Positions 44,073 through 57,500 of a stretch of 64,000 nt of DNA are shown here, piece by piece. The first letter of the stretch is position 1. Every line of letters begins with the position of its first letter. The notes under the pieces are model-generated. The model had not been told where the DNA came from. It did not search any database and saw only the letters and a program-made list of their open reading frames with translations. The DNA is from Diphasiastrum complanatum (Eukaryota; Streptophyta; Lycopodiopsida; Lycopodiales; Lycopodiaceae), in contig CM055104.1 of assembly GCA_029204225.1 (NCBI GenBank), positions 40,415,846 through 40,479,845 of the forward strand, written 5' to 3'. Position numbers and translations under genes: made by a program.

Positions 44073-44865
44073 AAATGGCAACATCAAGTGGAGTCATGTT
44101 GGAAGCCAATGATAGGCTTACCTCAAGTAACTATTCATTGTGAAAGGTGAGGATGGAATCACTTCTTGAGATGAATGATGTTTTGGATATTGTTGTAGGT
44201 TTGGAGGAGAGACCAGCAATACAACAAGATCAAATGACGTATGATAAGAGGGCCAAAAGGGCTCTACACATGATCAAGATGAATGCTACCAATGAGCTTC
44301 TCAAGGAGGTTGGTAAGAGTACTTCATCTAAGGACGCTTGGGATTCATTGAAGAAGCTTTATGAATCCAAGTCTACTTCTAGATGTTGACTCTAAGAAGA
44401 CAAATCTTTTCTTGTTTGCAAAATAGTGAAGAAAGTCCCAATACTTTTATTTTGAGGATGAAAACATTGAATGATGAGTTGGCTTCCATTGACGAGAACA
44501 TTAAGAAAAGAGAGCTTGTTCAAGTGATTATTAATGGTTTGTTGGATGCTCATGCTAACATTGTTCAAAGTATTGCTATTCAAAAGACTTTTCCAAGTTT
44601 GATGGACCTTCAGAAGATCTTGATCAATGAAGAATATAGGCTTCAAGCAAGAGGTGGATCTACATCAACACTTCAAGAGGAGGCTAAGTTCACAAATGGC
44701 AAATTCGAGGGGCAAAAACAAAAGTAAGTGGTCTAAAGGGCAAGATCAAGGGGAGGCTTCTTCAAATGGCAAAAAGAATGATAGATCAAAGCTTAAGTGC
44801 TATTGTGGCATCAAAGGACACTTTGCAAGTGAGTGCTACAAGAAGAAGAGAGATCAAGGAGATCT
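44073..44865 (+). pseudogene. Copia gag with zinc knuckle
   Basis: Gag starts near 44076 (MATSSGVMLEANDRLTSSNY), with a stop in place of Trp, then VRMESLLEMNDVLDIVVGLE and MIKMNATNELLKEVGKSTSS. A frameshift near 44387 precedes TLRRQIFSCLQNSEESPNTF, ELVQVIINGLLDAHANIVQS and SLMDLQKILINEEYRLQ. The nucleocapsid part is Lys/Ser-rich with a knuckle KCYCGIKGHFASECYKKK at about 44795-44850 (one Cys spacing shortened). It then joins the integrase-RT linker directly at about 44865, so protease and integrase are deleted. Confidence 0.85.
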
Positions 44866-45884
44866 TCATCAAGTCAAAAGCCAAGGAGAACATCAAGGGA
44901 AAGACAAATGCCTTCAAGACTCACATATGATGAAAAGGGTAAGCAAGTAATTCTGGAAATTATGTTGCTTTCCTAACCTCTTTTGATGAACCTACAAGTG
45001 TAGATGAAACAAGGAAAGTAGAGGAGTGGATCCAAGCAATGGATCTTGACTATCAAGCTCTTATGAATAATGGAACATGGAGACTGGTGGAGTTACCTAA
45101 GGACAAGAAAACTATTGGATGCAAATGGATCTTCAAGGTGAAAACAAACCAAGATGGATCTATCAACAAGTACAAGACAAGGTTAGTGGCAAAAGGACAT
45201 GCTCAAGAACAAATGATTGACTATGATGAGACCTTTGCACCCGTGAAGAAGATGGTAAGCATTCGAGTCATCATCTCACTTGCTACACTTTATGGATGGA
45301 ATCTATGGAAAATGCACATTACAAATGCATTCTTGAATGGTGAGCTTGAGGAGGAGTGTACATGGAGCAAACCGAGAGTAACTTTCATCAACTAAACCAA
45401 ATCATGTGTGTTCTAACTACAAAAGAGTTTGTATGGCCTTAAGCAAGCACCAAGGAGTCGGTATGCTAAGCTTAACACTTTTTTACTCTCTCAAGGCTTT
45501 GTTATGAGTGAGTATGATCATTCACTTTATTATAGGTTTGCTAGCAATGATGTTACCATCTTGCTAATCTATGTGGATGATATCATCTTGCGTGGTGGAA
45601 ACAATCAAGATGTGGAGGATATCAAGATTGCTCTTAAGAAGAAATTTGAGGTCCATGATCTTGGTAACTTGCATTACATTTTGGGAATAGAAGCCGTTAG
45701 ATCTTCTCAATCTACTTTCATTTTTCAAGAGAAGTATGCTAATGCTATTCTAGCAAGATTTTATATGGTAGATGTAAAAGCTTGTGATACACCTATGGAG
45801 TCTCACATAAAGCTAACTATAAGAGGTCGTGAAAGATCCTTCAAGGACATTATTGGATTATTTTCCTTCTTACTAATCGACTAA
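44866..45884 (+). pseudogene. Copia linker and RT, truncated (twin of 30880-31997)
   Basis: The linker (KPRRTSRERQMPSRLTYDEK-like) shifts frame. RT reads MNNGTWRLVELPKDKKTIGC, NKYKTRLVAKGHAQEQ, YDETFAPVKKMVSIRVIISL and ITNAFLNGELEEE; after a frameshift near 45370 come MYGLKQAPRSRYAKLNTFLL, LLIYVDDIILRGG (YVDD intact, about 45565-45580) and VHDLGNLHYILGIEAV. It ends at FKDIIGLFSFLLID and passes into the same noncoding flank as the 30.9-kb copy. No RNase H. Confidence 0.85.
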
Positions 45885-46370
45885 TCGGTTTTAATCCTCA
45901 TCCATTGTTTATCCAGTTCTGTGGATTTTCCTGTGTCTTTATACAATCTGCAGATTTACAAGTGTTTTTACACAGTCTGCAGAAATACACGGAGTTTTGA
46001 CAACAGTGTCGCATTTTTCGCCTGTCAAGAATCTAGTGTAAAAATGCAATGTCGCTTTTTCACATTTTTTTACTATCAGGAATTACGAGTAAAAATGCAA
46101 AGTCGCATTTTTGCATTTTTCAAAATGCCTTAAATGTTAAGGAAATGACTCTAGCAAAGTGTGGGGCTACCCTAAATAAGATTTTAGGACACTGCCGTCT
46201 TTTTCGAAAAAAGCCGACACTGTCACCTGTGGCAGTTTTAGTTCATTTCTGCAGAGTGACAGTTTTGGTTCATTTATGCAGACATACTATCTACGGCCAA
46301 TTTTCACCACTTATCAGCAATCAATTTCTCAGAAGGAACTAGATGAATGCCGATGAATGCCAACGGACAC
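45885..46370 (+). repeat. Noncoding flank shared with 31998-32480
   Basis: Near-identical to 31998-32480 in the same order and orientation. A short ATGAATGCC duplication near 46341 precedes the divergence point. Confidence 0.85.
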
Positions 46371-46419
46371 CATCGATCTAGGCATCATACATCAAGCCTG
46401 AAGCATAACATTCACCTTA

Positions 46420-46950
<531 letters not shown>

Positions 46951-47068
46951 ATACAAGTGCACCGTTATGCAGTGTTTGACTTTTATATGACTACATAACT
47001 TACAAAATGATACAAGTGCACCATTATGCAGTGTTTGACTTTTATATAATTACATAACTTACAAAATG
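46951..47068 (+). repeat. Two tandem 59-bp units
   Basis: Units 46951-47009 and 47010-47068 differ at only a few bases. Both contain ATACAAGTGCACC and TATGCAGTGTTTGACTTTTA. Confidence 0.92.
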
Positions 47069-47639
47069 GAGGCTGTATAAACCCTCAGTACTTATGTACA
47101 TGCTCCATGCATTGGGCATTGCATGGCACTAGAAGTGGCCAACACTAGCTGATTTTTATCAATTTTGCTTAAATATCTGATAAACTATTGTAGATCTAAA
47201 TTTCCAGCAAGTGTACCTTCGGTTAGGGAGTCATTAAGTACTGAATTAATGATTGCATGTGGAATTATGCAAGATTTACAGTTCTAGGCTATTCTTTGGT
47301 CAAACTTGTGTCTTAGTGTTTTTAATTAGAAATAAATAGTGAGAGCTAATTTTTAGCAAAATTACATCAATGAAAGACTGTTATAAGTCATGTTGATTTT
47401 TAAAGGTCAGTATGTGGTTGCATGAGATGAATATTAATTCTATATAGGCAAAAATACTAAAAAGAAAATTGCTAAAATTCATGATTTTTGCATGTTTTTT
47501 TTATGGAAATGAAAGAATTATATTGACCTACTTTTTAGACCTTTCATGAGTGTTTATCATCATCTTTTGAAGCTATCCAATTAATAGGAATAGATAATAC
47601 AATCTTTGATGAATTGGAACAAATGGCATCAGAACTGCT
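47069..47639. other. No gene recognised
   Basis: AT-rich, stops in all frames. Confidence 0.4.
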
Positions 47640-48050
47640 GAAGAGAAAGAAAAAGAAATTTTTTTAAGTCTCAGAGCAAGGCTAAAAAGAAAAATATTTG
47701 ATATATTTGTAATAATTCTAGACATGTAATAAGATTTTGTTTGGAAAGAAAGAAACATGCCACACAAATAATCGAAATCTTTGGCGGTAAAGGTAAAACT
47801 TTGGATATTAACTTGTATAATTGTGACTGTGAATGTTCTTTTAGTATTGCTTTCTTGCCTAATGATGTATTCCATGTAAAGGACACAGGGTGATGGATCA
47901 AGAAGTTAGTATTTTATTGGACTGTGATTCAACTCATGATTTTATTGATTCTCGTCTTATGCAGAAACTTAGCCTAACAACTGAAGATAGCAACCATAGA
48001 TATCAAGTTTATCTAGCTTTAGGAGCCGAGTTGGAGACTTGAGAGGTTAA
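47640..48050 (+). pseudogene. Gypsy gag end and protease remnant
   Basis: A basic stretch (RKKKKKFF) and a knuckle-like CNNSRHVIRFCLERKK near 47700-47750 precede a protease-like LLDCDSTHDFIDSRLMQKLS at about 47918-47977, where gypsy proteases carry a D-[CS]-G-S/A-T-H-N motif. The usual Gly reads Asp. Short and decayed. Confidence 0.6.
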
Positions 48051-48059
48051 AGTGCTGAA

Positions 48060-48320
48060 TCTCCCCCAGTGATAATTCAAGATCCTAGAAAATTATTTGA
48101 TTCTCATGTTTTAGACCTTGCATGTAGCGATTTAATGTTTGGACATTATCCCAAGCTTGTTTTGATGTTTCGCAGCTACTGACATGTGATATTTGTGAAT
48201 TCTTGAGATTCATGGATATCGACGTGAGAGCTCTGTCATCTTTGGATTTCCATTTGGCTATGAGATCATCATCTTCTTGTGGTAGGAAACGAGAATCCAT
48301 CGACCACATCCCATAAATCT
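48060..48320 (-). pseudogene. Copia gag fragment
   Basis: Minus strand: MDSRFLPQEDDDLIAKWKSK, DDRALTSISMNLKNSQISHV and CETSKQAWDNVQTLN, the UBN2-like start of copia gag. No further domains follow on this strand. Confidence 0.65.
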
Positions 48321-49205
48321 TTTTCTAACAGTATCATCTTTATATGATACTTCCACATCTCGTTGCCATATAATTGCTCGATGAGTCAAATTCTTGAAGA
48401 AAATTGCTCAATGTGCTTGTTAGGAAAATAAACTATATATCACAATAGATCCAACTGATTAATCGATGAAGTAGTAGGTGTTGAAGACAACCATCGATTC
48501 AAAATTTAGAGGAGTGAAGGACAACCATGATTATGATCTTTGACTCATTTGACAGCCATGATTGAAGAGCATTCGATTCACAAACAGAAAAGTAAAAATA
48601 ATAATTACCATTTACACATTATATGATAGTTTGAAGAACCAGAGTATAATTAAGACGCGCAAATGTAAATGAGATTGATGTAAAAGGCATCTACTAATTA
48701 GTGTACAAGCCTAGAAGATCAATTTAGAATTGAACGATAAAGCTAGGCTAAACAGTAAGAATGTCACTGGCTCGATAGTCCAGCTACTTAGAATGTGCAA
48801 CCAACTCTATTTATGTACAGAATGTAGTTACTCTATGATAGATCAGCCTTGGATTGATCGTGAAATAAAGTGGGCATAAAAACCTGATAGCAGAAACGAT
48901 AGTTTGAGACGTTATTTTTTCCATTAGGTTCAGACATCTTTTGGAAGAGTGTTCGATAGTTCAAAGTGTTCAAGTCGTGAGATTGAGAAGTGATGAACTA
49001 TCAATTGATAGTCGAACTATCGAATGTCTCTACTTATTCGGTAGACCTTGCAATAGTCGCAAACCTTGTCTTTGAACTTGTGTATAAATCTACAGGTTCT
49101 TCTTTGCAACGGGTTCAAATAACTAGGTCTAGGACTTTGTCATAGATACCTGAAAGAAATAACTAGTAGCTAATACAATGGCAACTGGATTGAATGGTTG
49201 AAGTG
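48321..49205. other. No gene recognised; several short inverted words
   Basis: Words such as AACTATCAATTGATAGTCGAACT (near 48997-49020) contain small palindromes around CTATC/GATAG. No open frame or LTR end identified. Confidence 0.3.
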
Positions 49206-49209
49206 GAAT

Positions 49210-49770
49210 TAGATTTCCAACATTTCATACTCGTTCATGACATTCAAAATGAACTCTCCTCCTCCATCTGTGCATAGAGTTTAGATTTTTCTTCCGGTTT
49301 GATTTTTATATAGTTGTCTAAATTGTTGAAAACACAGACATGCTTCTGATTTGTTCTTGATGAACATGACAATAGTTCTTTGGGAATAATGATTGATAAA
49401 TCTAATGAAATACATCAATCCATTGCATGATGGGGTCTATATCGGCCCACAAAGATCATAGTGAATAAGATCTAGAATGTCTTTAGCTCTATGAGCTTCC
49501 TTTGGAGAATCTTTACCTTGCATGCTTGCCAAGAATACAAGTACTCTCACAAGTTTGTGTTGGTGAGGACCCGTTAATGTCTAAGCCTTTGACAAGTTTC
49601 TTGTAGAACATATAAGTGATGGTTCTCATATGCAGATGTCCAAGGCATTGGTGCCATAGAACATTCTTGTCAAATGAAAAAGTAGATATATATTTCTTCA
49701 GAGTGTGAAAAAGGCAAAAATTATACTTGGTCAAGGCCAAATCTATGTATATAGAATGATTACACATGTG
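49210..49770 (-). pseudogene. Copia GAG-pre-integrase and integrase N-terminal half
   Basis: Minus strand: VLWHQCLGHLHMRTITYMFY, LVKGLDINGSSPTQTCEST and LGKHARQ (zinc-binding end), then decayed integrase with WADIDPIMQWIDVFH-like, IYQSLFPKNYCHVHQEQI and a DGGGEF-like second motif near 49240-49265. It is much diverged from the other copia copies here. Confidence 0.7.
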
Positions 49771-49859
49771 TGGAGCCTGTTCCTATTGTGAAATAAATGT
49801 ACTTTTTATCTAGTACAATCATATAGCTTGTACATATAGTTTAAATCAAGTTCTATTGG

Positions 49860-49995
49860 CTAAAAAGGTTTCCTCAAAATCAATACCTTCTTGTTGCTCA
49901 AATCCTCTCGCAACCAATTGTGCTTTGTACTTGTTGAGTTGCCCATCATGTTTTTTAGTCATATGCCACATGGCATCAATCTAGAGATTGCATGA
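49860..49995 (-). pseudogene. Copia RT N-terminal scrap, out of order
   Basis: Minus strand: TKKHDGQLNKYKAQLVARGF and EQQEGIDFEET, the start of RT. On this strand it precedes integrase, opposite to the copia order, so the fragment was rearranged. Confidence 0.7.
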
Positions 49996-50039
49996 AGCCA
50001 CATCATGAGATTAGGTGTCATAAGCTGAGGAAGTCGAAT

Positions 50040-50573
50040 TTTCACTTCTAGAAGAGTTTTTTCCTAGTTCTCTACATAGAAGAAAAATGGACTAAAAGTG
50101 CTCAAAATAGAAGGTTTTGTCCAAGTGTCAATTTTGCATGATGAATCATCACATGACAAAGCACCCTCACACATGTGAAATTAGAGGGATGATCAGTACC
50201 ACGAGCTCCCACTTTTTGTATATATAGAGCCACATTTGGCCATAATAAAAAAGCAACACCAATCTTGGTTTTGGAGGCAATTCTTGTCAATTTCATCATT
50301 TGTCTTGAATTTTCTTGATAGTTTTGAATTCCTATCATATTGTACTTTGATTTCAGGCTGGAGTCCTTACTCTGACAGGTTTTCACACGTGTGAAACCAG
50401 CAAGTACAATTCCCTTTCATTTATGATTGTTCTTGTTAGATTTTCTCATCTAAATTTGATCTAGATTGATCTAAATCTTGTGGAGATTGATAGATCAATT
50501 GTATCTAACATCCAATCACTTTTGTGGATAATTCTAGGATCCATTCTTGGTCCAATTTTGCAGATTTTCCACA
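50040..50573 (+). repeat. Copia 5' LTR (same family as 38985-39433)
   Basis: It ends …TTTTCCACA before the primer-binding site. It contains CACACATGTGA near 50168, a TATATATAGAG element near 50219 and TTTTCACACGTGTGAAAC at about 50383-50400. The left end is approximate. Confidence 0.75.
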
Positions 50574-50585
50574 TGGTATCAGAGC
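50574..50585 (+). promoter_or_regulatory. Primer-binding site (tRNA-Met)
   Basis: TGGTATCAGAGC; the next bases (CAAGTACAAG) match the leader at 12303. Confidence 0.9.
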
Positions 50586-52575
50586 CAAGTACAAGAGGAT
50601 TTATGAAGATTTGATAGGGTTGATCCAAAACTAAGCCCAAATTAGCAAGTTTTTGGAAACTAGCTAATTTTGATGTGGCGAGTTGGATAGGATAGGTATA
50701 CTCAAAAGTTATGGACAAAAACTTGTTGTGGGTTGTAGGGGTACTTTTTCACATGTGCTACAACATACAATACCAGTTTTGGAGCCTTATGCTTTAGTTT
50801 GATGCTAAATCTCCCAAATTAACAAGTTTGTGGTAACTAGCTAATTTTGAGTTAGAGAGTTTGAATTGATAGCTAGATTCAATTTTTTTGTACCAAAAAT
50901 TGTTGTAGGCTGTAGGTGTACCTTCCACACGTGCTGGGCCATACAGAACCTATTTTGGTTGAGAAAATTCAAATTGATGCATAATTTGAGTCATACACCC
51001 AAATTTAGAAATTTTTAGTGCAAATTCAAGCTTTCTCTATAGAGATTCTATTCCTATGATTTGTTCTTGGATTAGATCATCCAAATAATTAATTTGAAGC
51101 TTGATTCAGGTGCATTAAATGTGCTTTTCTGATTTTTTGAGTACATGTCAAAGTTGAGAGAGAAAATTGCCAAAAATCATAGATTAAGGAGTGATATGCA
51201 AGGTGAGAGGTTGAAATCCATTGTAGCATCACTCTAGATTTGTTCAAGAGTGATAGGGTCAAGTTTATAAGCATCAATTTGCTAGAAAAAATCTTTGGAT
51301 CTATCCTCCAAGTGAAACCTTTGAGAGTTTCTAGTGCATATAGCATCTATGCAAATCTTTTGTAGATTTTGACATAGATTGGCTTCAATTGAGAGTTCTA
51401 GAAAAGAGATTGAGATCCAAGTCACATTGTTCAACCCTACTCAATTTGTTTGAGTGATTGTTAGGCTTGAAAAAGGTCACTGAGGTGTGTATGGAAAATG
51501 TGTAGAGAGAGATCCAATTTTCTAAGAGTTCCTTCCTTTGTGAAGGGTGAGATCTAGAAGCTCATATTGTGTTGTTATTGGTGGAGAATTTGTTATTGGT
51601 AGAAGCTCCTAGGTGATCAAATCTTTCTAAGTGGAATTAGATCTTTGAAGCACAATATCTTAGTGAGAAAGAAGAATCACAACTTTTGATTTTGAATTTC
51701 GTTCCAACTCTTAAGAGGTAGAGTCATTGGTGGAATCCAATAGGGGTGAATGAATTTATTGAGCAAAAAATTGACATAGTATGTATGAAACTCAAATTAG
51801 TTCTATTCAACTTTCTTTGTGAGAGTGTGAGGGTCAAGTTGTGATTCCATTGGATGTCTAGAACAAGGAGGAGTCCATATTTGAGTGTTCATGCATGGTT
51901 GGGATCTTTGTTAATCTCTGTGTCTAATTTTTAAAGCTTGGTGAAAAATTCTTGACGTAGGTTGTTATCAAACTATTACAGATCCATTCCAAATCTCAAG
52001 AGTGAGATTATTTGGGGATTCCAAAAGGGTGATTGGATCTTAATTCTATATGTCAAGTTTGAGTGATCTAGTTTAGATCCTATGTTTTGTGAAAATTGGT
52101 GGTATAGTTTGTTGTCAAATCAAATCAAATTCATTATAAATCTCAAGAGTGAGATTATTTGGGTCAAGAGTGAGTCCAAAAGAAGTGATTAAGTTTGATT
52201 TTCATGTGTTTGAAACAAAACTTATCTTTTGTTCAAAAACTCAATGTTGAGAGAACTAGTCAAGTGAAAAGGAAAATCTAGGTGTCAAATCTTTTCATGT
52301 CCATTTCAACTCTCAAAAGAAAGAGTCTTTGGAATTTGTTGAGTCCAATAGGAGTGTTTGGATCTGATTTATTTTGTGATTTGATTCAAAGATTGTGTGC
52401 TTTTGTCTTAGTGATCAAAGCAAAGTTTCCAAGTGACTAGTTATTAGTGTGAAGATTGATTCTTAGGTTTGTGGGCTAGATCTTCTGTAGATCCTTCTAG
52501 ATTATTGAATATTTTCAAATCTAGTCTCTTGAGAGTCACAAATTATATCTGTAGAATCATATCACAAGGTTTTTG
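50586..52575 (+). repeat. Long copia leader made of degenerate internal repeats
   Basis: About 2 kb without a coding motif. A unit of about 178 bp is doubled (about 50638-50800 and 50815-50970), sharing GGAAACTAGCTAATTTTGA / GGTAACTAGCTAATTTTGA and TTGTTGTnGGnTGTAGG.GTAC. Further on, CTCAAGAGTGAGATTATTTGG and related words recur near 51710, 51995, 52145 and 52310, often followed by a GAnTCCAAnAGGnGTG word. Confidence 0.6.
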
Positions 52576-53176
52576 TCTTATCATGGCATCAATAGGTGGC
52601 ATCCTATTGAAGGAAAGTAAGGATCCTAAGTGCAACCTTTGTGGCAAGGGAGGATATTTTTTCGCAAGATGGTTACAAAAAGAAGACCAATCCATCCAAG
52701 GACAACCAAAGCAAGGGGGCCAAGGTGAAGGATGGAGCTTCAAGTTTGAAATGCAAATACAAGAAGGACAAATCCAAGGAAAGGTGTTTCCTTTGTGGAA
52801 AGGTGAATGAGACTTGGAGTCTCACAAGGATTTGGAAGATTTGTAGTCAAGAGTCCATCACAACACATGTCAATTTTTCTTTTTGGAAGTGCATTGTTTG
52901 GTTCAAGATGCAAAGATAGATGTCGCTTTCATGAAAGCAACTTGGATTAATTTCATGTCCTTGGAAAGTATTTTGCTTGGAACTTTAGATAAGTTCAAAC
53001 TTATTGTTATGATCCAAGAGAAACCAACCAAGAATAAGGAGGAGCAATCACAAAATGAAAATAGTTTCATTTATGCTCTCATGTCAACTTATGAAGAACT
53101 ATTTTGCTTTGTAAAGATTTTTGTATCTCAAAGGTGGTTTAAGGCAATACTTGTTATGTCCATGACTAGTAAGTAG
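52576..53176 (+). pseudogene. Copia gag C-terminal remnant with damaged zinc knuckles
   Basis: It starts MASIGGILLKESKDPKCN at about 52582, then CNLCGKGGYF, a knuckle whose His/Cys half is lost, after a frameshift GYKKKTNPSKDNQSKGAK, and a second start CFLCGK near 52788. The rest (to 53176) reads FMSLESILLGTLDKFKLIVM and EKPTKNKEEQSQNENSFIYA without a known domain. Most of gag is missing between leader and knuckle. Confidence 0.6.
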
Positions 53177-54007
53177 GATTTAGTATACTCATAGTCTTGC
53201 ATACACGGTACTCTAGTAAATCAAGCTATTAGTTATGCCACGTCATACTGGATGTGACCCGAAAGTAACTAATATCCTTGTGAGGCCCAGAACACACTAA
53301 ATGGAGTTTGAACAAGGTATGAGACAGTGTATGCATGTGTAGAGTTATCAATAGCAATTCTATGAATAGGTGGTCCATGCATGCATAGGACTCTATTCTA
53401 GGTGAATCTATGTATAGTGAACTTAGAGCTATGCATGGCTATGTGCTTAGGTTGCTTTTGGCTCTATATATCGAGGCCAAACTTGCCCTTCTCCTCATTG
53501 TGATCTTGGATTCATTGCCAGGGTTTCACTCTATATTCATGCCTCTTGTTCCTTGGCTTGGGGGTGAAGCTTCTAGAGTTGATTGGTTGCTTCAACTTGG
53601 TTGGGTGGTTGCTCCATAGTGTGCATGAATCCTTCATGGAAGTCTAATAGGCTGTTTAAGACTGTTGGTAACATCAATTTTGAGCTTGGGGAGGTGTTTG
53701 CACGTTTTTTGATCATTTGGTCTACAAAAAGTGCATCCTACTACAGTTTTTTGGCAGCTTTGATCTCGCATGTGTGAAGCCTAGGTGGCAAGCATCTTGT
53801 TCACTTGGTCTCCCTCTGTATAGAGCTTTACAGCACCCAATTTGGTGTCATGTAGCCAAAGTTATGATCATCTGAAGTTTTGTAGCTTTGTGAATAAGAT
53901 TTGCAAAATTTGGAATTGTTCTGATTGCATGCCAGTCATTTCCCTAATTTGTAGTACTGTGTTTGCATGGATTAGTTGCATGTTGATTCTCAGAGATTTC
54001 TCGAATG
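53177..54007. other. No gene recognised
   Basis: Moderate GC, a short frame at 53410-53619 without domain, and a GCATGTGTGAAGCC word near 53769 of the LTR-palindrome type. Possibly a decayed LTR or leader. Confidence 0.3.
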
Positions 54008-54541
54008 TGTTATTTACTCATGAGAAATAGAAAATATTTTGTAGCTGAATTACAAGATCTCAGTGAGATATGTGAGTAACAAATGTGAGTCCTGGAGGAA
54101 TCTGCCAGATAAGAGTGTGTTTATGTATTGGGTCATAGTGAGATTATTCTCATATGTGCACGATTAATCTTGTATGAATCTACTGTGTATTCTTGGTCAC
54201 TAGGGTTATTTGGTGCACTTAACCTAGTCGGTGAACATAAGCATATGATCGAGTATCGTTTTGACAGATGCAAAGTTAACAAATCTTTGTATAGAAGATT
54301 TATGGATTAACTTATAAATGATTTGGGTAAGGATCTAAATGTGGTGTCATACTAGTATAATTGAATTCTTCACCTAGACATTTGAGATTTCTGAATCATT
54401 GGCAATTAACTTGAGTAGTTGATTACTCCAGGATGAAGTTAATTGGTAAAACGGTCAGTGTGATGTGGATTCACCGGGAACTGATGGTTTTTGAATTATA
54501 TTGCTTGTAAGACGCATGATTAGTGAATCATTTTGGTTCCT
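54008..54541 (+). repeat. Dispersed noncoding repeat, copy 2 (see 30015-30541)
   Basis: Same order and orientation as copy 1, with small indels. Ends at GAATCATTTTGGTTCC, where copy 1 has GAGTCATTTGGATCC. Confidence 0.8.
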
Positions 54542-54559
54542 CAGTTGAAATTAGATCAA

Positions 54560-57500
54560 ATTAGTAGAATCTCGAGCTTAAAAGTTTGTAAAGTTCAAAT
54601 TTGATGCATGTTGTTCAAGATACCTCAAACTCAATGCCTAGCATGTGATTTTGGTCCCAATCACTTGGCATAGCTGATAGAGTGTTCAAACTTAATCAGT
54701 CTCAAATTTAAAATACTTAGGTTGCTTGAATTTCATCTGGACTCATTGATGGAATTATTGGGCCCTACACTTGAAATAGCTTAAATTTCATATTTATCAC
54801 TAGAGATAGCTCAAACTTGATGTCTACGTACTACTTGAGATATATCTACTTTGATGTGCATCACTTGAGATAGCTCAATTTTGGACAAATACTGAAATTC
54901 TTGAACATTTGAAGGCATTTAGCTACCTCAAAGTTCATGCTTATGATTCAAGATAACTCAAATTGGATGCCTAAGATGTGATTTTGGCAATTGTTCAATC
55001 TTTAGAAAAAAGAGTAACGATAAATCAAATTGGAGGCCCAATATGTGATTTTGGTCTTTATGGATCTACATAATGCATCAAGTGATCAAACTTAATCAAT
55101 CCCAAATTTGGAATATTTGGATTGCTCAAGTCCCCTTGCAAATGATATTGGCCCTATCACTTGAGAGAGGGATAAAATGTGTGTTCAAATAACGATAGCT
55201 CAATCTTCACCATTATCATTAGATATTGCTCCCAAAGATATCAAATTAGTGGAATCTCGAGCTTATGAATTTTTGAGACTACTCTATTTTGATGTCTATC
55301 ACATGAGATAGCTCAATGAGATAAATATTGAATTCTTGAACATTTAAAGACCTTTAGCTACCTCAATGGTCATGCTTATGATTCAAACTAACTCAAATTG
55401 GATGCCCAACATGCGATTTTGGCCATTGTCCAATCTTTAGAAAAAATAATGATGATAAGTCAATTTGTAGGCCACCCAATATGTGATTTTCATCTTTATG
55501 GCTCCACTTAATGCATCGAGTGATCAAACTTGATCAATCACAAATTTGGAATCTTAATTAGATTGCTTGAGTTTTTGATCCCTTGCATATGATATTGGCC
55601 CCTATTGCTTGAGATAACTAAAAATTGATGTGTTTGAATCAAGATAGCTCAATTTAAGCCATTATCATTAGAGATTTCTCCCAAAGAGATCGAAGTAGTG
55701 GAAACTTGAGCTTATTGAATTCTTGAACATTTTAAGGCATAATGAGATTAGTAGAGGAGTTGAACCAGCCAATATGAGAGAGAAAAAATAAAGATGTGAG
55801 GGAGTGAAGTTATAATTAGATAGCTCGAGTTCAACCCCGTGAATATAAAATTCATCCCTATTGCATGAGATAACTCAAATTTTCTATTGTCAATGGAAAT
55901 GACCCTTACGACAAGAGAAAGGCCCAATTTCAGGTCTATCAATAGAGATAGCTCAATTTGGGCTATTCTCACTTAAGGTTGTTCCTAGAGTGATACAATC
56001 AAAGAATCTCTACGATAAAAATTTTAATTAGATCAAATTTTATGGCTATCACTCAAGATAGCTCAAATTGGATGCCTCGCATGTGATTTTGGTCTTTATG
56101 GCTTCACGTAATCCATTGAGTGAGCAAAATTTGGTAAATCTCAAATTTGGGATATTTATATTGCTTGAGTTCGATCCCTTGTAGATGAGACTCAAGAATA
56201 CCTAAAATTTGATGTGTTTGAATCAAAAAAGCTGAATTTTAGCCACTATCATGTGGTTTTAATCTTTATGGCTCCGCATACTAGATCGAGTGATCAAACT
56301 TGATCAATCCCAAACTTGGTATATTAAGATTGCTTTTGTTTGGCCCCTTGCAGAAGATAGATAACTAAAAAATAATGTGTTCAAATCGAGATAGCTCAAA
56401 TTTGGCCATTATCATTAGAGATTGCTCCTAGGGAAATCAAATTAGTGCAACCTTGAGCTTAGATGTTCGAGAAAGTACAAATTTGATGCCTTTCACTCAA
56501 GATAGCAAAACTCGATGCCTAGCATGTGATTTCGATCCTAATCACTCGACATAGTTGGTAGAGTATTCAAATTTAATCAATCTCAAATTTAGAACAGTTA
56601 GGTTGCTCGATTTTCATCTAGGCTCATTGATGGAATTGGGCCCTACACTCAAAATGGCTCAACTTTCATATTTATCACTCAAGATAGCTCAAACTTGATG
56701 TCTACGACTTGAGATAGCTCTGTTTTGATGTCTATCACTTGAGATAGCTCAATTTTGGATAAATACTGAATTCTTGAATATTGAAAGGCATTTAGCTACC
56801 AAAAAGTTCAAGCTTATTATTTAAAATAACTCAAATTAGATGCCTAAGATGCGATCTTGGAAATTATGGCTCAATAAGTCAAATTGGAGGCCCAATACAT
56901 AATTTTGGTCTTTATGGCTCCACATAAGGCATTGAGTGATAAAACTTGATTAATCTCAAATTAGTGGCCCGTCTCTACTCTCCAAACTTTTGAGCTCCCA
57001 ATTGAGTGGCTGAATGCATATGAGTAAACTTGAATCCTTGACCTATTCCCTTTGAATCCAATAGACTCACCAACTCACCTAGAGTGAGTGATAGTTAATT
57101 ACATGCAAGACAACAGAGAGATGAAGGAGGTATATAGAGATATTTAAAAAATTGACATTCAAATTGCTATAGTTTGATTTCTCTTTTATTAAATAGACCC
57201 TTATCATTTCAAACACCTCAAATTCAATCTCTTCCAAATTGATTTCGACTTGTACCACTGAGGATTCTCTCATTGAGTTCAAATTTAAGGAATCCCTAGT
57301 TTTGAAAGTATAGGTGACTCAAACTTGAAGCATATCCATAATTAGCAAAGAATATAGTCCAATATGTCGATAGAATATTGTCGGTGACAAACAAACAACT
57401 TAGAGAATAGATTTTGCCAATGTTTGCCAAGTTATGTCTATCACTCGAGATAGCTGGAATTTGATGTCTGGCATATAATTTTATTTCTTATCATTTGAAA

